Source: Acidimicrobiia bacterium
GTDB taxonomy: Bacteria > Actinomycetota > Acidimicrobiia > Spongiisociales > ZC4RG35
Direction: 5' to 3'
Assembly: GCA_028285585.1 (NCBI GenBank)
Contig: JANQOU010000002.1
Location: forward strand, 124,001 to 188,000
Length of the DNA: 64,000 bases
Notes under the pieces: model-generated
What the model was told of the DNA's origin: nothing
The model's database searches: none
Seen by the model: only the letters and a program-made list of their open reading frames with translations
In this document: positions 9,525 to 17,698 of the stretch, one piece after another
How the letters are laid out: every line of letters starts with the position of its first letter
Position numbering within the stretch: the stretch's first letter is position 1
Program-made: the position numbers and the translations under genes

Positions 9525-9800
9525 TCAGTCGTCGAGTTTGGCAAGGAGGCCGTCACGCTTCCCGGCGAGCCTCGCTCTCTTGGATTCGAGAGTGGCAATG
9601 GTCTTCTCGAACCGCCTCACGTCCCCTGCGGTGAGGCCCGCCTCCTCACGATCGATGTAGTTGCCGATGGCAGCGTCCTCCTGTGCGTCGGCGTTGATCG
9701 AGCGGTGATATTCGAGCTCGGCGGAAGTCTGCCCAATCTCGGATTCGAGTGAAGCGATCTTGTCGTTGAGGCGAAAGATCTTCCGGTGTGCTCTCTTCAC
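9525..9800 (-). CDS. small coiled-coil protein of unknown function
   Basis: 91 residues from a GTG start, very rich in Lys, Arg, Glu and Leu with heptad-like spacing (RLNDKIASLESEIGQ, RFEKTIATLESKRARLAGK), so probably one long helix or helical hairpin. There is no signal peptide, membrane segment or catalytic motif. It ends 18 bp before polA in the same direction, which suggests co-transcription. I recognise no family and assign no function. Codon character and position favour a real gene. Confidence 0.6.
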   Translation of the reverse strand: MKRAHRKIFRLNDKIASLESEIGQTSAELEYHRSINADAQEDAAIGNYIDREEAGLTAGDVRRFEKTIATLESKRARLAGKRDGLLAKLDD

Positions 9801-9849
9801 GGCCTCTCAGCGTATCTGCTCGGCCGGATCTCCCGGTCTTCGCGGCGAT

Positions 9850-9976
9850 CTCGTCTGCGCTGCATCTGGTCGTGCTCACCGCAACCCTGTGCAGCACAAA
9901 CGAGGCAAGGTCCGTCGCCACCTGGACCATGCTGCATGAGGTTGCGCTCTGAGCGACTTCATGCAGCGCAGACGAG
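9850..9976. repeat. 127-bp long imperfect inverted repeat upstream of tRNA-Leu
   Basis: Arms 9850-9897 and 9929-9976 are reverse complements at 36 of 48 positions, including a perfect 16-bp outer match (CTCGTCTGCGCTGCAT at 9850-9865, ATGCAGCGCAGACGAG at 9961-9976) and inner blocks around CGCAACC and TGCAGCA. The central loop is 31 bp. The element lies in the 222-bp gap between the coiled-coil gene and tRNA-Leu, and ends 6 bp before the tRNA's -35 hexamer. No credible ORF covers it. It could be a structured RNA, a cruciform or a decayed repeat. Confidence 0.75.
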
Positions 9977-9982
9977 AGTTCG

Positions 9983-10012
9983 TTGTCGGTCCGAAACGCT
10001 GAGTCGTACACT
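9983..10012 (+). promoter_or_regulatory. promoter of tRNA-Leu(CAA)
   Basis: TTGTCG (9983-9988), an 18-bp spacer and TACACT (10007-10012) lie just upstream of the tRNA. The -10 ends 10 bases before the first mature tRNA base, so transcription would begin only a few bases ahead of it. Confidence 0.6.
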
Positions 10013-10022
10013 TGCCGTCACC

Positions 10023-10108
10023 GCCGGAGTGACGGAATTGGCAGACGTGCGGCACTCAAAATGCCGTGTCCTAGTGGCGTGTGGGTTCGAGTCCCACCTC
10101 CGGCACCA
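10023..10108 (+). tRNA. tRNA-Leu, anticodon CAA
   Basis: The acceptor arm is GCCGGAG (10023-10029) paired with CTCCGGC (10098-10104), followed by discriminator A and an encoded CCA (10106-10108). The anticodon stem CGGCA/TGCCG encloses loop CTCAAAA, giving anticodon CAA (reads UUG). A long variable arm (GTCCTAGTGGC region) marks a class II tRNA, and the T arm is GTGGG-TTCGAGT-CCCAC. Confidence 0.95.
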
Positions 10109-10143
10109 CAACTCACTGATCCCATGGCTAGCTTCTCGCCGGC

Positions 10144-10386
10144 ATGGCCCGACTGACTCTCCTCCCCGATCGTGTCTTCGACTCGCACAACGGGTCCATG
10201 CTCGACGATGAGGGCATCGAGTTGACGGCCGCCGAACTCCTCGGCTGGGAGGATCGGGTTGGGTCGCTGCATGAAGGAGCCTTCGCCGATCTGGTCTTGG
10301 TGGCCGGAGACCCTCTCGACGACATCAGCACTCTTCGCTCACCCAACGGCGTGATGAAAGACGGAAGGTGGGTGAAAGCCCCCTAA
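10144..10386 (+). pseudogene. internally deleted amidohydrolase remnant
   Basis: An 80-residue frame joins two recognisable ends of an imidazolonepropionase-like amidohydrolase. The first 25 or so residues (LTLLPDRVFDSHNGSML) resemble the family's N-terminal strand. The rest (AAELLGWEDRVGSLHEGAFA, then ADLVLVAGDPLDDI and VMKDGRWV) matches the C-terminal metallo-dependent hydrolase end. The roughly 300-residue TIM barrel with all metal ligands is missing, so it cannot be catalytic. The junction is in frame. No strong ribosome-binding site is visible. It lies 35 bp after tRNA-Leu and overlaps the convergent histidine kinase stop by 4 bp. Confidence 0.7.
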
Positions 10387-11771
10387 CCCGGGAGTTGCAC
10401 CCGGAACATCGTCCCCTTGCCCACCTCTGACTCGGCTTCAACCGTCCCGCCCAGACGATCCACCAGGCCAGCCACTATCGAGAGACCCAGCCCGCTTCCC
10501 TCGTTCCGAAGTTGTCGCTGCGTTCCCACGTAGTGACGATCGAACACATGAGGCAAGTCCTCGGCGCTGATCCCCAAGCCACTGTCCGAGACCGTCAACG
10601 TCGCGCTTGTCCCATCGCGGGCGACATTCACCGACACAGTCCCGGCCTCCGGCGTGAACCTCAGAGCGTTCTCGAGGAGATTCTGGGTGATCTGGCCGAG
10701 TCGATCCGGGTCGGTCTCGGCGATGACGCTCCCCTCCGTGTCGATGACCAACCTCACCCCGACATCATCTGCTTTCTTCCTGAAGCTCTCGACGATCTCG
10801 CCGACGTGGGCACCAACGTTCACCTGCTCGGTGCGCAGGCTGAACTCCGGCTGTTCGAGTCGAGCCAGCATCGACAGATCCTCGATCAACCGGCTCAGCT
10901 GCCGGCTCTGAATACCGAGGACCGAGCCAACCCGACTGAGATCCGCTGGATCGACATCACCGGCTTCGAGCGCCTCGGCGTAGCCGCCGATGGTCGTCAG
11001 CGGCGTTCTCAGGTCGTGACCGACACCAAGGATGAACTCGCGCTCCCTCTCCCTCGTCGTCTCCAATTCCACAGCCATCTCGTTGAAGGCCCTGGCCACC
11101 TCGTCTAGCTCGGGGTCACCCAGATCCGGGACCCGGGCACCCATATCCCCCTCTGCGAGCTCTCTCGAAGCAACGGCCAGAGGCTCCAGGCGAGATGCCA
11201 CCTTGTTCGCCTGCACTCTTGCTGCGATGGCGGCTAGCAGGCCGACACCAGTCACCACCAGGATCAGGCCGACGCTCTGGTCGGCCAACCGCACCACCGG
11301 GGCCTCCCTGGACAACGCAACGAGGAGGGTGCCTCCCTGCGGGACCTGGGCGCGTGCCACCACAATGAGAGCTCCGTCCTTTGATCTGGCGAATTGCGTC
11401 TTGCCTTCTTCCAGAAGGTCTTCGTTGAGCCGAACCGAGTCGAAGAGCGATGAGTTGCTCCGCACAGCACCATTCGCGCTCACAATCCCGAAACCGATCT
11501 CGGAGCTCCCGGCTGTGCGGCGGATCCTGCCAAAAGTCGGGCTCAGCTCCCCTTCGAACACACGGATCAGCTCACGACCCGCCGCCGGGTTGGCCTCAGC
11601 TCTCTGAGCAGTCTCCTCGATGATCGCAACAGCCTCCCTGGCCGACTGGCTCATCTCGCGGTAAGTGGCTTCCACGGCGGCTCTCTGCGAGGCGATCACG
11701 GCGCCCGCCAGAACCAGCAGCCCGGTCACGGCTGCCACGCCGACAATGGCCCAGAACAGGCGTCGGCGCAC
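10383..11771 (-). CDS. membrane sensor histidine kinase
   Basis: 462 residues from the GTG at 11771, which overlaps the response-regulator TAG by one base. The frame continues upstream to 11801 but would then overlap the partner gene. Order: N-terminal membrane helix, a periplasmic sensor region of about 130 residues, a second helix (VGLILVVTGVGLLAAIAA), a HAMP domain, then the kinase core with H-box GVGHDLRTPL (His about 252), N-box QNLLENALRF and G-boxes DSGLGI and GSGLGLSIV. It would autophosphorylate and pass phosphate to the adjacent regulator. The signal is unknown. Confidence 0.92.
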   Translation of the reverse strand: MRRRLFWAIVGVAAVTGLLVLAGAVIASQRAAVEATYREMSQSAREAVAIIEETAQRAEANPAAGRELIRVFEGELSPTFGRIRRTAGSSEIGFGIVSANGAVRSNSSLFDSVRLNEDLLEEGKTQFARSKDGALIVVARAQVPQGGTLLVALSREAPVVRLADQSVGLILVVTGVGLLAAIAARVQANKVASRLEPLAVASRELAEGDMGARVPDLGDPELDEVARAFNEMAVELETTREREREFILGVGHDLRTPLTTIGGYAEALEAGDVDPADLSRVGSVLGIQSRQLSRLIEDLSMLARLEQPEFSLRTEQVNVGAHVGEIVESFRKKADDVGVRLVIDTEGSVIAETDPDRLGQITQNLLENALRFTPEAGTVSVNVARDGTSATLTVSDSGLGISAEDLPHVFDRHYVGTQRQLRNEGSGLGLSIVAGLVDRLGGTVEAESEVGKGTMFRVQLPG

Positions 11772-12448
11772 TAGCTGCCCAGCCGATAGCCGACACCCCA
11801 AACCGTCTCGATGGGGATGCCCTCGATCTTCTTGCGGAGCTGACGTATGTGGACGTCCACCGTCCTCGTCTCACCGAAGTACTCGTAGCCCCAAACGGCT
11901 TCGAGGATCTGTGAACGGCTCATGGCCAAACCGGCGTTCTCCGCCAAGAACCAGAGCAAGTCGAACTCTTTCGCCGTCGGCTCGATCGACTCCTCGCCAG
12001 CTGTCTTGACGAGACGTTTCCCTCCGTCGATCTCGAAGCCTTCGATCTCGAGCAGCCGCGGGCGCGCCGGAGGCTCCTCGGAGCGACGGAGCACCGCCTT
12101 CACTCGAGCCATCAGCTCCCGTGGCGAGAACGGCTTGGTCACGTAGTCGTCCGCCCCCATCTCGAGACCGAGCACCTTGTCGATCTCGCTGTCCCTGGCT
12201 GTGAGCATGATCACAGGGGTCTTGGAGAACTCCCTGATCCGGCGGCAGGTCTCGACGCCGTCGATTCCGGGGAGGTTGATGTCGAGAAGGATCGCCGAGG
12301 CAGGCCTGATGCGAAGACGCTCTACCGCTTCCTCACCGGTGATGGCGTGAAGGAATCTGTACCCGTCGCGTTCGAAGAAGCCACGCAGCATGTCGGCGAT
12401 GGCGTCATCGTCTTCAACCAGCAGCACGGATTTGACTGGTCCTGACAT
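11771..12448 (-). CDS. OmpR/PhoB-family response regulator
   Basis: 225 residues. The receiver domain has the acidic pocket VEDDD, phospho-acceptor Asp56 (ILLDINLPG), the conserved Thr (VIMLTARD) and Lys (VTKPFSP). The C-terminal winged helix contains PTAKEFDLLWFL and RTVDVHIRQLRKKIE. It is upstream of and translationally coupled to the sensor kinase. A CTTTACA-AA-TGTGAAG near-palindrome lies 15-30 bases before the ATG and may be an autoregulatory site. Targets cannot be deduced. Confidence 0.93.
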   Translation of the reverse strand: MSGPVKSVLLVEDDDAIADMLRGFFERDGYRFLHAITGEEAVERLRIRPASAILLDINLPGIDGVETCRRIREFSKTPVIMLTARDSEIDKVLGLEMGADDYVTKPFSPRELMARVKAVLRRSEEPPARPRLLEIEGFEIDGGKRLVKTAGEESIEPTAKEFDLLWFLAENAGLAMSRSQILEAVWGYEYFGETRTVDVHIRQLRKKIEGIPIETVWGVGYRLGS

Positions 12449-12462
12449 ACGGCACAGTTTGG

Positions 12463-12478
12463 CTTCACATTTGTAAAG
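12463..12478 (-). promoter_or_regulatory. near-palindromic candidate operator before the response regulator
   Basis: CTTCACA (12463-12469), TT, TGTAAAG (12472-12478): the 7-bp arms match at six positions around a 2-bp centre. It occupies most of the 40-bp gap between the ygfZ-like stop and the regulator start. Its size suits a dimeric winged-helix regulator. Confidence 0.4.
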
Positions 12479-12488
12479 AACCCGTGAA

Positions 12489-13298
12489 CTATCGGCGTGC
12501 TTTCTGTGGGATCTCCGAGACGATCGCCGTTGACTCCCCGATCGACACCATCGTTCCCGGCTCCACCGAGCGCTTCACGAGGCCCAGCCCGATCCCGTCG
12601 GAAACAGAGGTCAGGTCACCGACCTTCGCGCCTTCAATCTGGATCTCGGAGCCCGGGTCCGCGCTGCCGCTCAACTCGAGCCGGCGCAACATGCGAGGTG
12701 CCGTGGCCCCCCGGCTGTCCATGCGGGCCACCAGCTCCTGACCGAGGAAACAACCTTTGTCGAAGTCGACCGAGCCGGCCACGAGCGTGGTCTCGTGAGG
12801 GATCGTCCCCTCCGTCATCTCGCGACCCCAGGCAGGCTCACCGGCTTTGACACGCTCACGGTCGTAGTCCGACTGGGTTCCCACCGTCAGATCGGGTTGC
12901 TGTCCGATCACGAGGTGACGGGGTTGGTCGTCCCATGAGACATCGATCCCATCCCACTCCCCCATCACCAGCCAGCGATCTTCGCTCTCGACCTCGATGG
13001 TGACGTCAACTCTGATTCGATAGCGGGAGAGCTCGCTAGCCAAGTCGTCACCACGGCCCGGTTCGGTGACCAACCCGTAGGAATCCCCTTTTCTGGCAAC
13101 GAACAAGGAGTAGCCGAGTTTCCCGTCAGGCTTGAGGAGAAAAGACCTCACCGACTCACCGTTGCTCAGCGAAGAGAGCTCTTGGCTCACCAAGTCGTTG
13201 AGGAACCGGAGTGCGTCACTACCTCCAATCCAAACCACGTCCGGGGCCATAGGTGCCAGCCAGGAGGTAGAGGGAGTTGAAGTCATCTCGTCAGACAC
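12489..13298 (-). CDS. ygfZ: YgfZ/GcvT-family folate-binding protein
   Basis: 269 residues. The family signature KGCFLGQE is present (DFDKGCFLGQELVARMDSRG), together with the N-terminal aminomethyltransferase-like fold (GGSDALRFLNDLVSQ). YgfZ proteins bind tetrahydrofolate and support assembly or repair of certain iron-sulfur enzymes in the cytoplasm; the exact role here is inferred. A GTG start at 13298 overlaps the ccdA stop by 8 bp, and an ATG four codons in (13286) is the alternative. It ends 40 bp before the response-regulator gene. Confidence 0.85.
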   Translation of the reverse strand: MSDEMTSTPSTSWLAPMAPDVVWIGGSDALRFLNDLVSQELSSLSNGESVRSFLLKPDGKLGYSLFVARKGDSYGLVTEPGRGDDLASELSRYRIRVDVTIEVESEDRWLVMGEWDGIDVSWDDQPRHLVIGQQPDLTVGTQSDYDRERVKAGEPAWGREMTEGTIPHETTLVAGSVDFDKGCFLGQELVARMDSRGATAPRMLRRLELSGSADPGSEIQIEGAKVGDLTSVSDGIGLGLVKRSVEPGTMVSIGESTAIVSEIPQKARR

Positions 13299-14061
13299 TG
13301 GCCAAGTCGCGGAGGAAGGGCACTGCGTCGAAAACTCGGACGAACCAGGCCGACAGAGTGCCGAGGTTGCCGGTCACCATCACGATGCCAAACAAGGTCA
13401 AGAACACGCCAGAAGCGATGTTGATCGGCCGCAGATAGGGCTTGAGACGCCCGAAGAACTTGAACAGGCCAAGCCCGGCGAGCAAGAAAGGCACTCCGAG
13501 CCCAAGCGAATAGGACACGAGAAGCAGTATGCCCTGCCCAAGCGTCTCTTGTGTTGCAGCAGTAGCCAATATCACGGTCAGCACCGGACCGATGCACGGT
13601 GTCCACCCGAACCCGAAGGCAGCACCCATGACCGGAGGCGCCCACTTGCCCAGCCGGGACGGCTTCACGTGAACCCGCTTCTCTTGGCTGGCCACCGCAA
13701 GAAAGCCCCGGTTCGAGACTGCCATCGCCACCATGAGCACCCCAAAGGCGATTATCACGAGGCCTGACACGAACGTGAGTGTTGAGACGTTCTGTCTCAT
13801 CCAGGTGCCAAAGGCGGTGGCGCCGGCTCCCAGCGCTGCAAACACCACGGTGAAACCGGCGACGAACAAGAGGATGACACGCGTCATCCGCCCCGCAGAC
13901 ACCTCACCTTGCTCGAGCTGGGCAGCCGAATACCCCGACATCATCGACAGGTAACCCGGGAGAAGAGGAAGAACGCACGGCGAAATGAACGAGATGACGC
14001 CCGCGCCAAAGGCGATCACGAGCTGTATCAGATACGCCGCTTCTCCAACACTTTCGAACAT
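13291..14061 (-). CDS. ccdA: CcdA/DsbD-type thiol-disulfide membrane transporter
   Basis: 256 residues with about six membrane helices and the two hallmark motifs SPCVLP (near residue 28) and TPCIGP, whose cysteines carry reducing equivalents across the membrane. CcdA supplies reductant for cytochrome c maturation or extracytoplasmic thioredoxin-like proteins; none is encoded next to it here. It overlaps the ygfZ-like gene and is divergent from the MFS gene across 64 bp. Confidence 0.9.
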   Translation of the reverse strand: MFESVGEAAYLIQLVIAFGAGVISFISPCVLPLLPGYLSMMSGYSAAQLEQGEVSAGRMTRVILLFVAGFTVVFAALGAGATAFGTWMRQNVSTLTFVSGLVIIAFGVLMVAMAVSNRGFLAVASQEKRVHVKPSRLGKWAPPVMGAAFGFGWTPCIGPVLTVILATAATQETLGQGILLLVSYSLGLGVPFLLAGLGLFKFFGRLKPYLRPINIASGVFLTLFGIVMVTGNLGTLSAWFVRVFDAVPFLRDLASV

Positions 14062-14125
14062 CTACGACCTCGACAACCTGGGGTTACGCAGCGATGTTCC
14101 CATAGTTGCTGTTTACGCTCCCTAA

Positions 14126-15361
14126 ATGAGGTCGGCTGTTCGTCGGGTTCTCGACCCTCTTCTCCCAGTCGAGCATTTCACCAAGGCGGACCGTCGGGTC
14201 GTGTTCATCATCTGGGTGGCAGGTGTGATCCAGGGATTCGGCCAATCCCAAGCCAGCGCTTCGCTCCCCTTCACCAGGGACGGGCTGGGCCTGAGCGAGG
14301 GTGAGATGAGCCTCCTGCTTGGGATAGCCAGGCTGGCTGCTTTCGCCGCGCTGCCTTTGGGATGGCTGGGTGACCATCGAGGCAGGAGACGGCCGTTCCT
14401 CTGGGCGATGACCTTCATAATCGCGGGTGGATTGCTCTCCGGGCTGGTTGTCGAAGCCTGGCAATTCGGCTTGTTCCACTCACTGCTCAGGACCGGCACA
14501 GCAGCAGTCTCGGGCCTGGCGATAGTCCTTCTCGCCGAGAACTCGAGCCCTCGAGTGCGGGCCTACTCGATCTCCTTCTACGGGGCCGCCGTCTCCCTCG
14601 GCAGCGGAGTGGCCTTGATGCTGCTGCCCATCGCAGAGATCGACTGGAGGCTCCCGCATCTGCTGACAGGGCTGGGCCTGATACTGCTCCCGTTCCTGAT
14701 CAAGAACGTCCCGGAGAGCAAGATCTACGTCATCGAGCACGCTGGCGGTCACTGGCGCGAACTCGTGTCGGGGCCATGGGCAGGGCGATTCTGGAAGGTG
14801 GTCGCAGCAGGGTTCCTCGCCTCTGCCTATGGGGCCGTGGGCGCCGCCTTCTCCACGGAGCGACTGATCAACCAAGTCGGCCTCACCACCGGCACCACGG
14901 TGACGGTCCTGCTGGTCGGAGGCACGCTGGGCGGGATCGGCTTCTTCATCGGAGGGCACATGGCCGACGCGTGGGGCCGGCGAAACACCTCGGTGGTCGC
15001 CTTGCTGATGGCCCTGGTCGGCGGGCTCACTCTGTTCTCCGCCACTTCATTGGCCTTGATCCTGGTCGCTGCGATGGTGTCCGGCTTCGGCACCTTTGCC
15101 TTCGTCCCTTCCGGTGGCTCACACCGGGCAGAGCTGTTCCCCACCAACCTCAGGTCCAGCGCCAACACGGCGGCCTCGAACGGTGCGCTGGCAGGCTCGG
15201 CATCAGGGCTCATTGCTGGGATCTGGACAATCGACACCTTCGGACTGACCTCAACCATGTTGATCCTGGGCGTCGGCGTGCTGCTCGCCGCCGGTTTGAC
15301 GATGCTCCTGCCGGAGACCCGCGGTCAGGACTTGACGGCTATCGAAGCCGATCGGCGATAG
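14126..15361 (+). CDS. major facilitator superfamily transporter
   Basis: 411 residues with about twelve hydrophobic segments. The loop-2/3 signature motif reads GDHRGRRRPFL, the corresponding second-half loop is ADAWGRRN, and the C-terminus has PETRGQDL, reminiscent of sugar-porter-like MFS proteins. The substrate cannot be assigned. The ATG at 14126 is divergent from ccdA. Its 3' end overlaps the convergent MATE gene by 37 bp, so the two coding ends share sequence on opposite strands. Confidence 0.85.
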   Translation: MRSAVRRVLDPLLPVEHFTKADRRVVFIIWVAGVIQGFGQSQASASLPFTRDGLGLSEGEMSLLLGIARLAAFAALPLGWLGDHRGRRRPFLWAMTFIIAGGLLSGLVVEAWQFGLFHSLLRTGTAAVSGLAIVLLAENSSPRVRAYSISFYGAAVSLGSGVALMLLPIAEIDWRLPHLLTGLGLILLPFLIKNVPESKIYVIEHAGGHWRELVSGPWAGRFWKVVAAGFLASAYGAVGAAFSTERLINQVGLTTGTTVTVLLVGGTLGGIGFFIGGHMADAWGRRNTSVVALLMALVGGLTLFSATSLALILVAAMVSGFGTFAFVPSGGSHRAELFPTNLRSSANTAASNGALAGSASGLIAGIWTIDTFGLTSTMLILGVGVLLAAGLTMLLPETRGQDLTAIEADRR

Positions 15362-16632
15362 CCGAGCGCAAAGACGACCCCTCTGATCAGCATCATCGCA
15401 CCGATCGCCCACCAGATACCGGTGAGTGAGTCACCCAGCGGGGTGTAGAACATGAGGCCGATTGCGACCAACGCTCCAGCGCCAGTGGACACCACCATCG
15501 TCCCAAGTGACAACAGCCCGAGGAATATGCCGTCAGCGACGAACACCAACGCGCCGATCGGCTCCATCAATGCCGCCACCCCTCCGGCACTGACTGCGAG
15601 ATCTCCCACTTCTTCGCTCGTCGCCAGCAGAGGCAGGCCAAACCGCGCAACCAAGACAAACACGGCGAGGATCAGGCCGGCGATCAGGCCCCACATCGAG
15701 AGACGACGAGCCAAGCGGTTCAAAGCACCCAGGTCACCTTCGGAAGCTGACTCGGCGACCAGAGGCTGAGCCGCTATGGCGAACGAGTCTGCAAGCAAGG
15801 CGGACAAGAGAAATAGCTGAGCTACCAGCTGATGCGCGGCGATCTCGTCGGTTCCGAGCCTCGTGGCTGCACTCGCCGCAAATGTGAATCCGGCCAGCAA
15901 GAACCCGGTCCGCGCCGTGAGCATCACCCCGTTGCGACCCAACGCGAACAGCGAGGGAAGGGACTCGAGGAAGCGTTGCGGCCAGCTGACCATTCCATGG
16001 GCAACCATCAGCCGGAGGAACCAGACGGCGCCAACCAGCTGAGCTATCAGCGTCGCCAGAGCGGCACCTTGAAGCCCCCATCCAACACCGAAGATCAGCA
16101 GGGGGTCGAGAACCAGGTTGATGCCATTGACGACAGCAACCACCTTGAGCGGGGTCACGGTGTCTTTGTGGCCGCGGAACGCCCCATGGCCCACCGTTGC
16201 AATCAGCACGGCAGTCGTCGACAGCCCCCTGATGCGCAAGTAGTCGACAGCCGGCCCGGCTATCTCATCAGTGGCTCCCATCGCCCGAACGAGAGCAGGT
16301 GCGAAGACGACGAGCACGATGGTGACGAGCACCCCGAGAACGGCAGCAAGGACGAGGGCATCACCCACCCAGCGGCGAGCTTCGGACACATCACCTTTGC
16401 CCAGGGCGCGTGCCACCAACGGCGTCAGCACGCCGGCCAGGAAATTGAACAGGAAGAAGGCAAACGTGAGGATCGCGGTGTCGACCCCCAGAGCAGCGAG
16501 CTCGACGGTCCCCAGTCGGGCAACGAAGGCCGTGTCCGCGAGCGACAGAAGCGGGTCGATGGCGAGCGAGCCCAGAGCCGGGATCGCCAACCCGAGAATG
16601 GTCTTGTCGGTGCGGCTGAGGAGTGACCTCAA
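15325..16632 (-). CDS. MATE-family (DinF-like) efflux transporter
   Basis: 435 residues from a TTG at 16632 that overlaps the nth stop as TTGA; the open frame runs upstream to 16677 inside nth. About twelve membrane helices in two MatE halves are visible (AIPALGSLAIDPLLSLADTA; LTARTGFLLAGFTFAASAAT). DinF-type MATE proteins export organic cations or drugs in exchange for sodium or protons; the substrate is unknown. The TTGA overlap suggests translational coupling to nth. Confidence 0.87.
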   Translation of the reverse strand: MRSLLSRTDKTILGLAIPALGSLAIDPLLSLADTAFVARLGTVELAALGVDTAILTFAFFLFNFLAGVLTPLVARALGKGDVSEARRWVGDALVLAAVLGVLVTIVLVVFAPALVRAMGATDEIAGPAVDYLRIRGLSTTAVLIATVGHGAFRGHKDTVTPLKVVAVVNGINLVLDPLLIFGVGWGLQGAALATLIAQLVGAVWFLRLMVAHGMVSWPQRFLESLPSLFALGRNGVMLTARTGFLLAGFTFAASAATRLGTDEIAAHQLVAQLFLLSALLADSFAIAAQPLVAESASEGDLGALNRLARRLSMWGLIAGLILAVFVLVARFGLPLLATSEEVGDLAVSAGGVAALMEPIGALVFVADGIFLGLLSLGTMVVSTGAGALVAIGLMFYTPLGDSLTGIWWAIGAMMLIRGVVFALGYRRSASIAVKS

Positions 16633-17321
16633 GGGCTGGGCTTCCCGGCCTTCTCGAATCGGTCCGGCCACTCGCACAGCCGGAACATCTCACAATCGCC
16701 GCACTGGGGACGCTGAGCGTCGCAGGTGTCCCGGCCGAACTGGATCACCCGCATCGAGATACCGGACCAGGTCTCTCTTGGGTACAGGGCCATCAGATCG
16801 AACTCGATCTTCACGGGATCGCTCTCCGCCGTGAGCCCAAGCCGCGCTGACACTCGCTTGACATGGGTGTCGACCGCTATCGCCGGGATGTCCCACACCT
16901 CGGCCAGCACCACCGACGCCGTCTTTCTCCCAACTCCCTGGAGCTTGACGAGCTCGGAGATGTCTCGCGGGACCTGACCGTCAAACTTGTCCTCGAGGTC
17001 CTGAGCAAGCCGAATGATCGACTTGGTCTTCTGCCGATAGAAACCGGTCGAGTAGATGATCTTTTCAACGTCTTCGGGCCGGGCGTCAGCAAGCTCACCC
17101 GGCGTCGAATACCTCTCGAATAGCGAAGGGGCGACCTTGTTGACGTTTTCGTCGGTGGTCTGAGCAGAAAGCACCGTGACCACGAGCAGCTGCCATGCAT
17201 CTTCGTAGTCCAACGCGGTGCCGATGTCGGGGTACCGCTTGACCAGCCTGTTCAGGACGGCGCGAGCCTTCCCGCGTTCGGCGGCGGTCGGAGTTGTTCC
17301 ATCAGCACGAGAACCTGGCAC
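16629..17321 (-). CDS. nth: endonuclease III (DNA glycosylase/AP lyase)
   Basis: 230 residues from a GTG start. The helix-hairpin-helix LQGVGRKTA carries the catalytic Lys, and the active-site Asp is in VDTHVKR. The C-terminal iron-sulfur loop has the exact Cys-X6-Cys-X2-Cys-X5-Cys spacing (CDAQRPQCGDCEMFRLC). It excises oxidised pyrimidines in base-excision repair. It lies upstream of the MATE gene with a 4-bp overlap. Confidence 0.95.
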   Translation of the reverse strand: MPGSRADGTTPTAAERGKARAVLNRLVKRYPDIGTALDYEDAWQLLVVTVLSAQTTDENVNKVAPSLFERYSTPGELADARPEDVEKIIYSTGFYRQKTKSIIRLAQDLEDKFDGQVPRDISELVKLQGVGRKTASVVLAEVWDIPAIAVDTHVKRVSARLGLTAESDPVKIEFDLMALYPRETWSGISMRVIQFGRDTCDAQRPQCGDCEMFRLCEWPDRFEKAGKPSP

Positions 17322-17363
17322 CAGCTCATCGTATTGCCCGCGATGGCGACCGCGAACCTCTGC

Positions 17364-17675
17364 TCAGCGAGTGACCTGGTACGAGTCGTCTTGAAGTCGC
17401 CTCGCCAGCCGCATCAGGAGGCGAATTGTGAGGACCGTGGCGAAAAGGGCGATAGTGAGGACGATGGCGAACTCGGCTGCGGTCGAGTACGGCTTGTCAC
17501 AGGCTTCGAGACCACCGGCACACAGGCCGTATCCGGTGCCACCGCCGAGCAGGTCGATCATCACGAGGATCGGAACGGCCGCTATCCCGACCGCCGTCGC
17601 GCCGAGAAGAAACACAGAGAAGCGAATGAGGAACACGGCCACAACAACGAACAAGGTAACCGCGGAAGTTTCCAA
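17364..17675 (-). CDS. small membrane protein of unknown function
   Basis: About 104 residues if the TTG at 17675 is used. The open frame starts at 17762, but that part lies inside folA, and the exact start is uncertain. Three hydrophobic segments are visible (TLFVVVAVFLIRFSVFLLGA, then GIAAVPILVMIDLLGG, and FAIVLTIALFATVLTIRLL), with a loop carrying two cysteines (GLCAGGLEACDK) between the last two. No family is recognised. It lies between folA and nth in the same direction. Confidence 0.55.
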   Translation of the reverse strand: METSAVTLFVVVAVFLIRFSVFLLGATAVGIAAVPILVMIDLLGGGTGYGLCAGGLEACDKPYSTAAEFAIVLTIALFATVLTIRLLMRLARRLQDDSYQVTR

Positions 17676-17698
17676 TCCATCGGCTTGATGAGTCAGGG

